Below are positions 10,935 through 20,258 of a DNA stretch of 64,000 nt, one piece after another. Below the pieces are notes generated by a model. The model saw only the letters and a list, made by a program, of their open reading frames with translations, ran no database searches and was not told where the DNA came from. The position numbers and the translations under genes are program-made. The DNA comes from an uncultured Pirellula sp. (GTDB taxonomy: Bacteria; Planctomycetota; Planctomycetia; Pirellulales; Pirellulaceae): assembly GCA_903858115.1 (NCBI GenBank), contig CAIOHR010000184.1, forward strand, positions 23,379 through 87,378, given 5' to 3'. Numbering within the stretch: the first letter of the stretch is position 1; each line of letters starts with the position of its first letter.

Positions 10935-10960
10935 AGCCGAAGTGCGCTAGCACCCGGTTT
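10935..10960. repeat. Half copy of a dispersed hairpin repeat
   Basis: The sequence around GCGCTAGCACCCGGTTT matches one arm (AGCCG, then GCGCTAGC, then CCGGTT) of the complete palindromic element at 45484-45537, with changes only at intervening positions. The other arm is not evident here. It lies in the 263-base gap upstream of the exporter operon, where I see no gene. Confidence 0.45.
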
Positions 10961-11047
10961 CCAGCAGCGCTTTCGATCTCGCCTTTCGATATGGAACCGG
11001 ATAGGAACCGACTAATAGAAACAACAACACGGAGCACGAAAACGAGC

Positions 11048-11524
11048 TCAGAGAAGATAGAGGCAATATCGGCGCAGCAAGTTTCGACCGTAGAGAGGCC
11101 GAAAGGATTCTGTCGATTCGTAGGAATCAAGACTTGTTGGTACAAAACTCGACTTTGCTAGAGAGACAAAGGAGATCGTAGATCGCGTAAATGCGATAGC
11201 GGCGGCCGAGTCTTTGCCCAACACCCAGGAGCCTGCACAAAAACAGTTGGGACAATCGGAACAGTCGTTGGGTCTCTGAGGCTGCTGCTCATCTTTCGAG
11301 TCGTTATTGTTCAATGGCTCTTCGTGGCAACAATGACAGCTCCCGATGGAATCGGATAGTGAAATCGCAACTGTCGAAGAAGAGGGAGAAAAAACAGCGG
11401 AGACCAAGGAAACAGCCGAGGGCAATGTGCGTTTTGCTGAACACAGTGCTGGACAGGCCAGCACCTGGCAACACATCAGTAAGCATAAGATTTGCGATAC
11501 CACCATCATTCTCCCCGTGACCAA
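11048..11524 (-). CDS. Small secreted Cys-rich protein, possibly metal-binding
   Basis: 158 residues. The N-terminus (MVTGRMMVVSQILCLLMCCQVLACPALCSA) looks like a signal peptide. The mature part carries two Cys clusters: CHCCHEEP (about 63-70) and DCSDCPNCFCAG (about 88-99). It is divergent from the metal-efflux module that starts at 11809, so it may share its control region. Cys/His clusters next to heavy-metal RND genes suggest metal binding, but this is inference. There is no catalytic motif. Other overlapping frames on both strands are less plausible. Confidence 0.5.
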   Translation of the reverse strand: MVTGRMMVVSQILCLLMCCQVLACPALCSAKRTLPSAVSLVSAVFSPSSSTVAISLSDSIGSCHCCHEEPLNNNDSKDEQQPQRPNDCSDCPNCFCAGSWVLGKDSAAAIAFTRSTISFVSLAKSSFVPTSLDSYESTESFRPLYGRNLLRRYCLYLL

Positions 11525-11808
11525 GACTATTGCCTAGTTTGTTCCGTGTCAACCCTGGCAAAACGTGCTAGCATTGCATCTGCACAAACTACGTTGAGTG
11601 CCATAACCCGCAGCACAAACGAGGAGCACACATTCCCTTTCTACGGGATTGTTTCATTTGTGGAATTTCCGTCAGGCGGACACTCCCTCAGGCTGCGTCT
11701 AGGCGAAATGCGTGGCAAGTAGAATGGCCACGCAGCGATGAGCTTGGTACTATGAAGGAAGCAGGGTTTGCAACCATAGATGTCTTTTTATCAACGAAAG
11801 AGTTCAGA

Positions 11809-12291
11809 ATGATTCGTCGCATAGTCAAGATTTCTGGATGGATAGCGACCGTTGCGTTTGTTGGATTTTCTTTCGCTAGCGAGACGAAGAAAGAGTCGAA
11901 CGAGGATCGGCGACAACGATTGCGAATTGCAGTCCAAGAAATTTGTCCAGTCTCGGGAAAGTCACTGACAGATAAATCGGCTGGTAAAACCAGTCCGGTC
12001 AAATGGACTGATCCAGAAACGAAGGAGGTTCTCTATGTCTGCTGCAAGGACTGCCTCCAATCAAAACCCGATGCAAAGTACCTTGAGAAAATTCGAAGCA
12101 ACTTCGCCAAAGCCCAATCGCAATGCTTGGTCATGACCGATAACGAAGTCTCCGAGAAATCGAAGCATGGTATCATTGCGGGACATTTTGTTTACGTTTG
12201 CTGTCCACCCTGTGTCAAAAAGATGACCGCTTCACCGGAGAAGTATTTGACCAAACTCGACGATCTTTACGAAGCGTTTCTCAAGAAGTAA
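11809..12291 (+). CDS. Periplasmic Cys-rich protein with two YHS/TRASH-like metal motifs
   Basis: 160 residues from the start chosen at 11809 (MIRRIVKISGWIATVAFVGFSFAS), because this ATG begins a proper signal peptide; the frame is open back to 11752. Two related segments follow: an 'EICPVSGKSL…VLYVCCKDC' unit (about 43-85) and a 'CLVMTDNEV…FVYVCCPPC' unit (about 105-143). Paired Cys at the start and a CCxxC at the end resemble the YHS/TRASH-type metal-binding fold. It is the first gene of a plus-strand run ending in an RND pump. Likely role: periplasmic heavy-metal binding or delivery (inferred). Confidence 0.7.
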   Translation: MIRRIVKISGWIATVAFVGFSFASETKKESNEDRRQRLRIAVQEICPVSGKSLTDKSAGKTSPVKWTDPETKEVLYVCCKDCLQSKPDAKYLEKIRSNFAKAQSQCLVMTDNEVSEKSKHGIIAGHFVYVCCPPCVKKMTASPEKYLTKLDDLYEAFLKK

Positions 12292-12333
12292 AAACTCTTC
12301 GCTTCCGTATGGGTTCCCTCGCATCATCAACGG

Positions 12334-13227
12334 ATGAAAGTGAAAACGATGAAAACAAAGATTTCGCGAATGGGGCTATTGTTGCCGAGCATTGCGATCG
12401 CAATCTTCACCGCAACAGGCTGTAATTCGGCATCGCGCGACAGCACATCAACGGTCGCCAATCCGTCCAACCAAGCAGGGAATACGAAATCGGTTGGAAC
12501 GTCAGATTCCGACTCCGATCACGGACACCATGCGGGTGTGCATGGTGGAATCATGGTTTCCCTCGGTAGCGACAGCTATCACATCGAGGCGGTTATCGAT
12601 TCGGAAGGCTTGGTTCGACTCTACACCTTAGGGAAGGACGAAACACGCGTCATCGATATTGAACGACAGACGCTCAAAGGCTTTGCCAAAGCCGATGGAG
12701 ATGTCGATTCGAAAAGTATCGACTTCGAACCACAACCTCAAGAAGGCGATGGCGAAAACAAAACTTCTTTGTTCGTTGGCAAGCTTCCCAAAGAACTCGT
12801 CGGTCAATCACTGGACATTACGGTCCCGAACATTCGGATCGCAGGCGAGCGCTTTCGACTTGGTTTTCAAACGGCTCCGCAATCGCACGGCGACTCGACC
12901 GAAATTCCAGACAAGGTCGCGGAGGGTGAAGAGCAAGAACTGTACCTGACTCCGAAAGGTCGCTACACTTCCGCAGATATCGATGCCAACGGAAAGCTGA
13001 CGGCCTCGCAAAAGTTCAAGGGAATCAAATCCGCTCACGACATGAATCCAAAAGATGGAGATCGTATTTGCCCAATCACCGAAACAAAAGCGAATCCGAT
13101 GTTTACTTGGGTAATCGATGGCAAGTCGTATGAATTCTGTTGTCCGCCCTGCGTCGACGAATTTGTGAAGATGGCGAAGTCGTCCGCAGATCCGTTGCCA
13201 AACCCTGATTCCTTCACCAAGAAATAG
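12334..13227 (+). CDS. Lipoprotein with His-rich segment and C-terminal CCPPC metal motif
   Basis: 297 residues. The lipobox region FTATGC (Cys about 30) marks a lipoprotein; the start could be ATG 12334 or 12349. A His-rich stretch (DHGHHAGVHGG) follows at about 62-72. The C-terminus has 'DRICPITETKANP…YEFCCPPC', which repeats the Cys pattern of the preceding gene. The middle is beta-rich. It lies 42 bases after the upstream Cys-rich gene, and its stop overlaps a possible GTG of the adaptor gene. Likely a periplasmic metal-binding partner of the RND pump; the metal cannot be read from the sequence. Confidence 0.7.
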   Translation: MKVKTMKTKISRMGLLLPSIAIAIFTATGCNSASRDSTSTVANPSNQAGNTKSVGTSDSDSDHGHHAGVHGGIMVSLGSDSYHIEAVIDSEGLVRLYTLGKDETRVIDIERQTLKGFAKADGDVDSKSIDFEPQPQEGDGENKTSLFVGKLPKELVGQSLDITVPNIRIAGERFRLGFQTAPQSHGDSTEIPDKVAEGEEQELYLTPKGRYTSADIDANGKLTASQKFKGIKSAHDMNPKDGDRICPITETKANPMFTWVIDGKSYEFCCPPCVDEFVKMAKSSADPLPNPDSFTKK

Positions 13228-13253
13228 TGAAGCACACAAGTGAAGCTGAATCG

Positions 13254-15506
13254 ATGCAGTTGAAAGGTATGTTGATCGGCGTATTGTGCTGTGCTGTCTT
13301 GCTAACGAACATCGCACTGTGCCACGAAGGTCATCAACCTCTACCGACCAATGGCGTTCTCGTCGATACGGTCAAGGGAAATGTATCGCTGTCGAGTCAG
13401 GCTCGCGATACGATTGGGGTGGCAACCTCGGAGGTCGTTGTCGGCGAGGTCGCGTCTACCCTCTTTGCCTATGCTGAAACGGTTGCACCATGGCAAGCCA
13501 AAGCGTTTGGGTCTGCACAGATATCGGGTCGCATCACACAGTTGTTTGTGCGCGCAGGTGACACGGTTTCGCAGAATCAAATCGTTGCAACGTTGAATAG
13601 CCGCGAGTTGGAGATTCTCCGATTGGAATATCTGCAGGCAAAGCAAGACGTCGAACTCAACAAGCAACTGCTCGAGTTAGCTCGCCCGTCCGCGCAAGTG
13701 GGGGCAATTCCAATGCAGCGAATCCTGGAAGCCGAAAACGCCTTTCAGCAAAGCGAGATCAGCTTGGAGATGATCCGTATTCGAGCTAGCACTTTAGGAA
13801 TGGGCCCGAGGGAGCTGGAACAGTTGGAGCAAGGTTCGTTTGCTCACGCGATTCGCTCGCCCATCGCAGGAAAGATCATCCATTCCGATCTCTCGGAAGG
13901 AAAATTTGTGGAAGCGTTCGAACACCTTTACGATATCGTCAACAACGATCAAGTTTGGGTGCGGCTTCAACTGTTGGAAAAGGATATTCAAAGGGTTGCG
14001 ATCGGGCAGAATGTTGAGTTGTCCTTTCCAGAGCGAAACTTAACGATCCAAGGTACGATCGATCGGATCGATCTCGCGCTCGAGCCGAAGACGCAAGTTT
14101 GTTGGGCATGGATGACGACTTCTAACCCTGATATTCTTCCCGGACAAGTGGGCGCTGCACGCATCCAAATTTCTCGTACGAAAGAACGTCTCTGCGTTCC
14201 GATAGGTTCCGTTTATAGCGACGGTCTGCAGAACTACGTGTTTGTGGAACGAGCTTCCACTAAAAAATCAGCCGAGTACAGAAAGCGAATCGTACAACTT
14301 GGCAAACAAACGTTGATTGCGAATCCCAAGACGTCTGGCAAGCGATCGCTGCAGTCCAGCAAAACATCGGAAAAGCTCATCGAAGTTTTGCAGGGGGATG
14401 TTTATCCAGGCGATAGCGTCGTCGTTAAGGGTGGGCACCAGCTCTCCAGCCTCTTCTTTTTGGAGGTTCTGAAGCTGAGCGAATCCGACCGTAGTCGATT
14501 AGGCATTCGGACGAGTAGAGCAACGAATCGTCCCATGGCAAATGCGTTGAAGGTCGCGGGATCGGTAACATTGCCGCCAGAAAATCGCTCGGTGATCACC
14601 TCGCAAGTGCCAGGCACAATTCTTTCCCATTCCTTGAGCCCGGGACGACCGCTACGCAAAGGGGAGTTGCTCATGGAGATCGCAGCTCCCGAGTTTCAGT
14701 CGCTACAGCTCGATCTTCTCAAGACTAGTCTAGACGCTGCGTTGTTTCGTGCTCGTTCGATTCGTCTCGAATCGATCGGCGGCGAATCGGTTTCACGCCG
14801 ACTACGGATCGAGACGTTAGCCAAAGCCGAAGAACTGGAGAAACGAGCCGATAGTTTGCGTCGTCAATTGAGTTCTTTGGGACTGGCGGTTGATGAACTC
14901 GCAACGATTGTCCAAGACAGAAAGATCATGCATCTACTACCGATTCGCGCTGCGATCGATGGCAATCTTGTACGTTGGACTGGGACGTTAGGAAAGACCA
15001 TCGCGGCCAACGAGACGCTAGCGGAGATTCAGAATACAGAAACCTTCTGGATCGAAGCGATGATACCAGTCCCAGAAATGTATCAACTAACCGAGAGCAA
15101 ACAGGGAAAGGCACATTTGCTTTCCGATGCGAGTGTCGCGTTTCCGGTGACTGTCTCACGGCTTGGTCCGACGATAGACGAAGTCACTCGAATGCAGAGA
15201 GTTTATCTAGTGCCAAATGAACTGCCGCCGGGAGTTCTATTTCGAGACGGTATGCAGTTATCGATTGACTTGAAGGTTCGTGAAGGAGAATCCGCTTTGA
15301 CCGTCCCTTCGGCTGCAATACTTCGGGATGGGTTGCATTCTTTTGTATTTGTTCAAAAAGCGAACGGCTACATCGATCGTCGCAGTGTGGTAACGGGCCG
15401 CTCGGACGGAGAACTAGTCGAAGTGACCAGCGGCATCAGCATCGGGGAAGAAGTCATTGTGGCTGGCGGACGCGAACTTCAGACCGCGTTTGCATCATTA
15501 AGGTGA
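13254..15506 (+). CDS. Double-length RND efflux periplasmic adaptor (two fused adaptor modules)
   Basis: About 750 residues, roughly twice the usual length. I chose ATG 13254 because it starts a signal peptide (MQLKGMLIGVLCCAVLLTNIALC); the frame is open from a GTG at 13227. After 'CHEGHQPLP', module one (about 25-395) has 'ISGRITQLFVRAGDTVSQNQ' followed by a coiled-coil hairpin and barrel. Module two (about 410-750) repeats the plan with 'VPGTILSHSLSPGRPLRKGE'. Both match the CusB/CzcB adaptor layout. The RND pump gene starts 4 bases after its stop, so they are co-translated. No outer-membrane channel gene is present. Confidence 0.85.
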   Translation: MQLKGMLIGVLCCAVLLTNIALCHEGHQPLPTNGVLVDTVKGNVSLSSQARDTIGVATSEVVVGEVASTLFAYAETVAPWQAKAFGSAQISGRITQLFVRAGDTVSQNQIVATLNSRELEILRLEYLQAKQDVELNKQLLELARPSAQVGAIPMQRILEAENAFQQSEISLEMIRIRASTLGMGPRELEQLEQGSFAHAIRSPIAGKIIHSDLSEGKFVEAFEHLYDIVNNDQVWVRLQLLEKDIQRVAIGQNVELSFPERNLTIQGTIDRIDLALEPKTQVCWAWMTTSNPDILPGQVGAARIQISRTKERLCVPIGSVYSDGLQNYVFVERASTKKSAEYRKRIVQLGKQTLIANPKTSGKRSLQSSKTSEKLIEVLQGDVYPGDSVVVKGGHQLSSLFFLEVLKLSESDRSRLGIRTSRATNRPMANALKVAGSVTLPPENRSVITSQVPGTILSHSLSPGRPLRKGELLMEIAAPEFQSLQLDLLKTSLDAALFRARSIRLESIGGESVSRRLRIETLAKAEELEKRADSLRRQLSSLGLAVDELATIVQDRKIMHLLPIRAAIDGNLVRWTGTLGKTIAANETLAEIQNTETFWIEAMIPVPEMYQLTESKQGKAHLLSDASVAFPVTVSRLGPTIDEVTRMQRVYLVPNELPPGVLFRDGMQLSIDLKVREGESALTVPSAAILRDGLHSFVFVQKANGYIDRRSVVTGRSDGELVEVTSGISIGEEVIVAGGRELQTAFASLR

Positions 15507-15510
15507 TATC

Positions 15511-18500
15511 GTGTTAGACGGCATCATCCGCTTCTCTCTTCAGAACCGTGCCCTCGTTGCCATCGTTTCGTTGTTGGCCATGGTCGTTGGCGTGACGTTG
15601 TTGCAATCGATGCCCGTCGATGTCTTTCCCGATTTGAATCGCCCCACGGTCACTGTCATGACCGAAGCGCCGGGCCTAGCTCCGGAAGAGGTAGAAGTAC
15701 TCGTGACGCGGCAGATTGAATTACTGCTTAACGGCGCAACGGGTGTGAAGCGAGTGAGGTCATCCTCAGCGATCGGTTTATCGATCGTTTGGGTCGAGTT
15801 CAATTGGGGAACGGATATCTTTGTCGACAGGCAAATCGTTGCTGAAAAACTGCAACTGGCTCAGTCGAAGCTTCCACCGAATACCAATCCAACGCTTGCG
15901 CCTATCTCATCAATCATGGGTGAGATTTTGTTATTAGCATTGCGTCACGATAGTACATCACAGACCGACGTGCCGTCTCAAGCGGAAGCGGAACGCAAAT
16001 CGATGGAGCTTCGGACACTAGGCGAGTTCACTGTTCGCAATCGACTGCTGGCGGTCGAAGGTGTCTCGCAAGTATCTGTCATGGGTGGCACGCTTCGCCA
16101 ATACCAAGTGTTGACATCGCCATCGCGACTGGCCGCAAGAAATGTGACCCTCAGCCAATTGACGGATGCTACTGCCAAGGCCAACGTGCTTGCAGGTGGT
16201 GGTGTGATGAATCGAGGGGACAAGGAATCGCTCCTTCGTATCCAAGGTCAATCGCTGTCACTCGATGAAATCGCAGCGACACCCGTTGTATGGCGAGAGA
16301 TGGTACCGATTCGCATTCGCGATGTCGCCGACGTTCAATTCGGTGGGCCCATCAAACGAGGTGATGCTTCTGCGATCGTCAAGATCGAACCAGACGTTGA
16401 CTTTGCAGTGACTCATACAACCGAGTACGAACAGAGCAAATCGGAGCGATTGACTTTTGACGATCAACCTCTTGCGACGAACGAGAGCAGCAAACGTCCG
16501 TATGCTCAGTTGCGAGGTGGAACCGCAGTCATGCTGACGGTGCAAAAGCAACCTGATGCGGATACGATCCAGTTGGACAAACGGATTTCGGCGGTATTGA
16601 AAGCGATCCAACGCGAGTTGCCTCCCGATATCAAATTGGAAGCGGACATCTTTCGGCAAAGCCACTTTATCGAAGCTGCCATCAGCAATGTCAGCGAAGC
16701 GGTTCGCGATGGTGCGATATGGGTAGTGGTCGTGCTCTTTTTGCTGATGGGAAATTTTCGAACCAGCATCAGCTCACTCACTTCCATGCCATTATCGATA
16801 TTGTTGACCGTTATTGTGTTCTACGTTTTGGGAGTCACCATCAACACGATGACTCTCGGCGGGATCGCAGTGGCCATCGGCGATTTGGTGGATGATTCCA
16901 TTGTCGATATTGAGAATATCTATCGACGATTGCGAGAGAATCGACAACTCCCCATCGAGCTACAGAAGCCAGCCGTCGACGTGATCTATTCCGCTTCGAG
17001 TGAGATTCGCAACTCGATTGTCTATGCCACGTTGATTGTAGTTCTGGTCGTTATGCCGCTATTTATGATGTCGGGACTGGAAGGCCGACTCTTCGCGCCT
17101 CTGGGTATTGCGTACATCGTCGCCCTGTTGTGTTCTTTGGTGGTTGCGTTGACATTCACTCCTGTGTTGGCCAGTATTTTGCTCCCGAACGCACGCTTCT
17201 TGGCGGAAAAACGAGAGCCGCTACTTATGCGATGGCTCAAGGGGATCACAGAACGGATTCTGCGATGGACACTTCATCGTCCACGGTTCGTCTTGGGAGT
17301 CGTTGGATTTCTGGTGGCATTGAGTTGCATGACGTTGCCGTGGATGGGAGGAGAGTTTTTGCCACCTTTCAACGAAGGTACAGCAACGATCAATCTGCGA
17401 CTTGAACCGGGAACGTCACTCGCGGAAAGCCAACGACTGGCGGGTCGAGTCGAACGAATCCTAATCGAGATCCCCGAGGTCTTGTCGATCGCTCGTCGAA
17501 CGGGTCGTGCTGAATTAGATGAACATGCCGAAGGTGTGAATAACACAGAATTCGAAGTGCGATTCGCCGAGCACAAGATCGACAATCCAGGAGTCTTCTA
17601 CACTGTGCTACGCGCAATTCCGGTGGCGCATCTTTGGAGCTTTCAATATCAGGGAAGACCGCAGTCGGAAGTCTTTGCGGACATACGTGATCGCATTTCG
17701 AGTATTCCAGGAGCAGCGGTCAATATTGGTCAGCCGATCTCACATCGGCTAGATCACATGATGTCAGGGATCCGCGCCCAAGTGGCCGTTAAAGTTTTTG
17801 GACCGGATTTGCGAGAGCTGCGAACAGCAGCGTATGACATCCAATCGCGAATGCAATCGATCGATGGCGTCGTGGATCTGCAAATTGAACCGCAAATTGA
17901 AATCTCACAAATCCAATTGCGAGTGAAACGCGAGGAAGCCGCACGTTATGGACTGGCCCCTGGAGATGTGGCCGAGTTGTTAGAGACAGCTTTCAAAGGG
18001 CGGGTCGTTTCGCAGGTGATCGAGGATGACAAGTACTTTGGTCTCGTGGTTTGGTATGACGAAGAGTCGCGTCGAGAGCCCGATGTGATTCAAGAGACGA
18101 TTTTGGAAACACCGTCAGGGTCCAAAGTTGCGTTGTCCCAGGTAGCTGAGGTTCTCGATACGACCGGCCCCAATGTTCTCAATCGCGAGAATGTACAGCG
18201 GCGAGTCGCCATCTTTTGTAACGTTCAAGGTCGCGATCTAGCGAACGTCGTCTCGGATATCAAGGAAGCGTTAGCACCGATCGAAGAGACGTTGCGTCTA
18301 TTGCCGGGCGAGTACTACCTCGATTTCAGTGGCCAGTTTGAGGCACAGCAAGAGGCAACGGTTCGACTATGGAGCGTGGCATGCCTAAGTATGGTGGGTG
18401 TTTATCTGCTGTTGATCAAAGCGCTAGGATCGCAGCGTGCGGCCCTGCAAGTCATCGTGAATGTTCCATTAGCAACGTTTGGGGCCATCGTCGCACTCCT

Positions 18501-18972
18501 GATAGTCAATCGACCGAGCTTGGCAGAGCTATCCAATCATGCTTGGTATATATGGCCGACGGTGTGGATACAAACGACCCATTTATCATTAGCGCATTGG
18601 GTTGGGTTCATCACGTTGATTGGAATCGTCAGCCGCAATGGGATCATGATGATCTCCCATTACCAGCACTTGATGCGAGTGGAGGGGATACCCTTCGGGA
18701 AAGAGATGATCATTCGAGGGAGTTTGGAACGGCTCGCACCGGTTATGATGACTGCGATGACCAGTTTTATTGGATTGGTGCCGTTGTTGTTTGGATTCGG
18801 TGAACCAGGGAAAGAGATACTTTATCCGCTTTCGATTGTGCTGTTTGGCGGGATGCTGGCATCGACGATCCTCGATCAGTTGGTAACACCAGCCCTTTTT
18901 TACTTGTTCGGATCAAATGGGACAAAAGAATCGGTCGGGCAGATAGATCGATTTACCAAGAGTCCGAGTTGA
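15511..18972 (+). CDS. Heavy-metal-type RND efflux pump (CzcA/CusA family)
   Basis: 1153 residues starting with GTG at 15511. The N-terminus (ALVAIVSLLAMVVGVTLL, then 'MPVDVFPDLNRPTVTVMTE') is characteristic of the HME-RND family. The TM4 region reads GGIAVAIGDLVDDSIVDIEN, with the acidic residues expected for proton relay. Two large periplasmic loops and 12 predicted helices fit the family. The second half contains 'GEFLPPFNEGTATINLRLEPG'. It is the last gene of the metal module. Family knowledge suggests efflux of divalent or monovalent metal cations; which metal is not determinable here. Confidence 0.93.
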   Translation: MLDGIIRFSLQNRALVAIVSLLAMVVGVTLLQSMPVDVFPDLNRPTVTVMTEAPGLAPEEVEVLVTRQIELLLNGATGVKRVRSSSAIGLSIVWVEFNWGTDIFVDRQIVAEKLQLAQSKLPPNTNPTLAPISSIMGEILLLALRHDSTSQTDVPSQAEAERKSMELRTLGEFTVRNRLLAVEGVSQVSVMGGTLRQYQVLTSPSRLAARNVTLSQLTDATAKANVLAGGGVMNRGDKESLLRIQGQSLSLDEIAATPVVWREMVPIRIRDVADVQFGGPIKRGDASAIVKIEPDVDFAVTHTTEYEQSKSERLTFDDQPLATNESSKRPYAQLRGGTAVMLTVQKQPDADTIQLDKRISAVLKAIQRELPPDIKLEADIFRQSHFIEAAISNVSEAVRDGAIWVVVVLFLLMGNFRTSISSLTSMPLSILLTVIVFYVLGVTINTMTLGGIAVAIGDLVDDSIVDIENIYRRLRENRQLPIELQKPAVDVIYSASSEIRNSIVYATLIVVLVVMPLFMMSGLEGRLFAPLGIAYIVALLCSLVVALTFTPVLASILLPNARFLAEKREPLLMRWLKGITERILRWTLHRPRFVLGVVGFLVALSCMTLPWMGGEFLPPFNEGTATINLRLEPGTSLAESQRLAGRVERILIEIPEVLSIARRTGRAELDEHAEGVNNTEFEVRFAEHKIDNPGVFYTVLRAIPVAHLWSFQYQGRPQSEVFADIRDRISSIPGAAVNIGQPISHRLDHMMSGIRAQVAVKVFGPDLRELRTAAYDIQSRMQSIDGVVDLQIEPQIEISQIQLRVKREEAARYGLAPGDVAELLETAFKGRVVSQVIEDDKYFGLVVWYDEESRREPDVIQETILETPSGSKVALSQVAEVLDTTGPNVLNRENVQRRVAIFCNVQGRDLANVVSDIKEALAPIEETLRLLPGEYYLDFSGQFEAQQEATVRLWSVACLSMVGVYLLLIKALGSQRAALQVIVNVPLATFGAIVALLIVNRPSLAELSNHAWYIWPTVWIQTTHLSLAHWVGFITLIGIVSRNGIMMISHYQHLMRVEGIPFGKEMIIRGSLERLAPVMMTAMTSFIGLVPLLFGFGEPGKEILYPLSIVLFGGMLASTILDQLVTPALFYLFGSNGTKESVGQIDRFTKSPS

Positions 18973-19393
18973 ATCGATTCTTGCTGGCAAAAGCGCATGA
19001 GGTGGGAATATCAACGATTCTCGGAAGAATTGGGCATATCCCTGGTGGTTGGGAAGAGCGATTTTTGTGAAACGATGCGAAAGTCGCGAGTGCATTCAGG
19101 AAAGAGGTTGACTTTGACTTCCTGCATGGGATACTCTCACGTGTCGCTTGCACACTTCTTTCAAGTATGTCGTTCGGTTTTTGTAGAGCTGGTTTACTGC
19201 GTGGTTGATTCGGCAAGCGTTTCTACTGAACTATTGAAATTACCGTACGGATGGTGATTTGTTTCGGTAGAACTTTCTCAGGTCCCATCCAAAAATTGCC
19301 ACGCATCGTAGTTGAATTGCTCCGTGTTGAAATCCACTGGGCGGTCGCATGTCGTTTCTGGTAGTTGCGGAAGGATTTTTTAGGGTTTTTGTA
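18973..19393. other. Intergenic region between RND pump and RRM gene
   Basis: 421 bases with no convincing gene. An 86-codon plus-strand frame (18997-19257) has no family resemblance and no good start site. The right end is the probable 5' untranslated region of the RRM protein, with an AGGG site about 8 bases before the GTG at 19394. Confidence 0.5.
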
Positions 19394-19792
19394 GTGACGA
19401 ATATTTATGTTGGAAATCTGTCGTTCAAAGCGACAGAAAGTGACCTTCGCGATGCATTCAGTGCGTTTGGCGAAGTATCGAAGGTCAGCATTATTGTTGA
19501 TCGAGAAACAAATCGATCGCGTGGTTTCGCATTCGTTGAAATGCCAAACTCGCAAGAGGCCAAGTCGGCAATCGCCGGTCTCAACCAAACAACGGTTGCA
19601 GATCGCGAAATCTCGTGCAACGAAGCGCGAGAGCGTGAAGATAGGCCATCCGGAGGCGGAAGCCGATACGGTGGTGGCGGTGGTGGTGGACGCAGCGGTG
19701 GCGGCGGCGGTGGACGCAGCGGCGGCGGTGGCGGTTACGAATCGCGTGGCGGTGGCGGTGGCGGCGGCGGCGGACGTGGCGGTCGCTACTAA
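19394..19792 (+). CDS. RRM-domain RNA-binding protein with Gly-rich tail
   Basis: 132 residues. I chose the GTG at 19394, which gives MTNIYVGNLSF and has an AGGG site about 8 bases upstream; a longer frame to 19349 adds residues that do not belong to the family. One RRM domain (about 2-80) has RNP2 (IYVGNL) and RNP1 (RGFAFVEM). The tail from about residue 90 is almost only Gly with Ser/Arg/Tyr, like eukaryotic glycine-rich RNA-binding proteins and cyanobacterial Rbp proteins. It probably binds RNA; in cyanobacteria relatives are cold-induced, but nothing here shows that regulation. Confidence 0.9.
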   Translation: MTNIYVGNLSFKATESDLRDAFSAFGEVSKVSIIVDRETNRSRGFAFVEMPNSQEAKSAIAGLNQTTVADREISCNEAREREDRPSGGGSRYGGGGGGGRSGGGGGGRSGGGGGYESRGGGGGGGGGRGGRY

Positions 19793-19907
19793 GCGACTTT
19801 CCTTCATGTACAAGCCTCGGTCCTTCACGAAGCAACAAAAGCTTCGTGGAAAGCCTCGCAAATCTGCCTACTGAAAGCTCTTTCATTAGCAGACAAGAAA
19901 ATCAAAA

Positions 19908-19934
19908 GGGCGTGCAATAGCACGTCCTTTTTTT
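19908..19934 (+). terminator. Rho-independent terminator of the RRM gene
   Basis: GGGCGTGC and GCACGTCC form an 8-bp stem (one G-T pair) around an AATA loop, followed directly by seven T. It lies 115 bases after the RRM stop codon. Confidence 0.8.
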
Positions 19935-20258
19935 ATTACCCTACCATGCAACGCGGTGAAGCATTTTTTCCTGCGGTTCGCTTATCCCCATTGGACGGTT
20001 TACCTGCAGAGTCGAGCATGTGGATTTGGTGGGTGGCACGCCGGCAGGACGCATGATCCTCACCCAGTCCAAACAATTGTTTATCGGACACCACATCATC
20101 AATGAGCATGGCGACGTTAGCACGATTCAACCCATGGATATGCCTGCACGGCTGGCTGTTGACAAATTGTTTCACAATCCAGTACGCTACGAGTAGATCA
20201 ATGCTGCGAATGTCTTGTTGTCCATTCCATCTCTTCGAACAAACTTGAGATCTGTCAA
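19935..20258. other. Intergenic region without a convincing gene
   Basis: 324 bases. A plus-strand frame ending at a TAG near 20195 stays open for about 75 codons and reads rather protein-like (…DLVGGTPAGRMILTQSKQLF…) but lacks a good start. A 79-codon minus-strand frame overlaps it. Either could be a gene remnant; neither is recognisable. Confidence 0.35.

Noticed and set aside
19936..20175. 79-codon minus-strand frame
   Set aside because: No ribosome site, no family resemblance, and an equally open frame on the other strand; composition does not look like the neighbouring genes.
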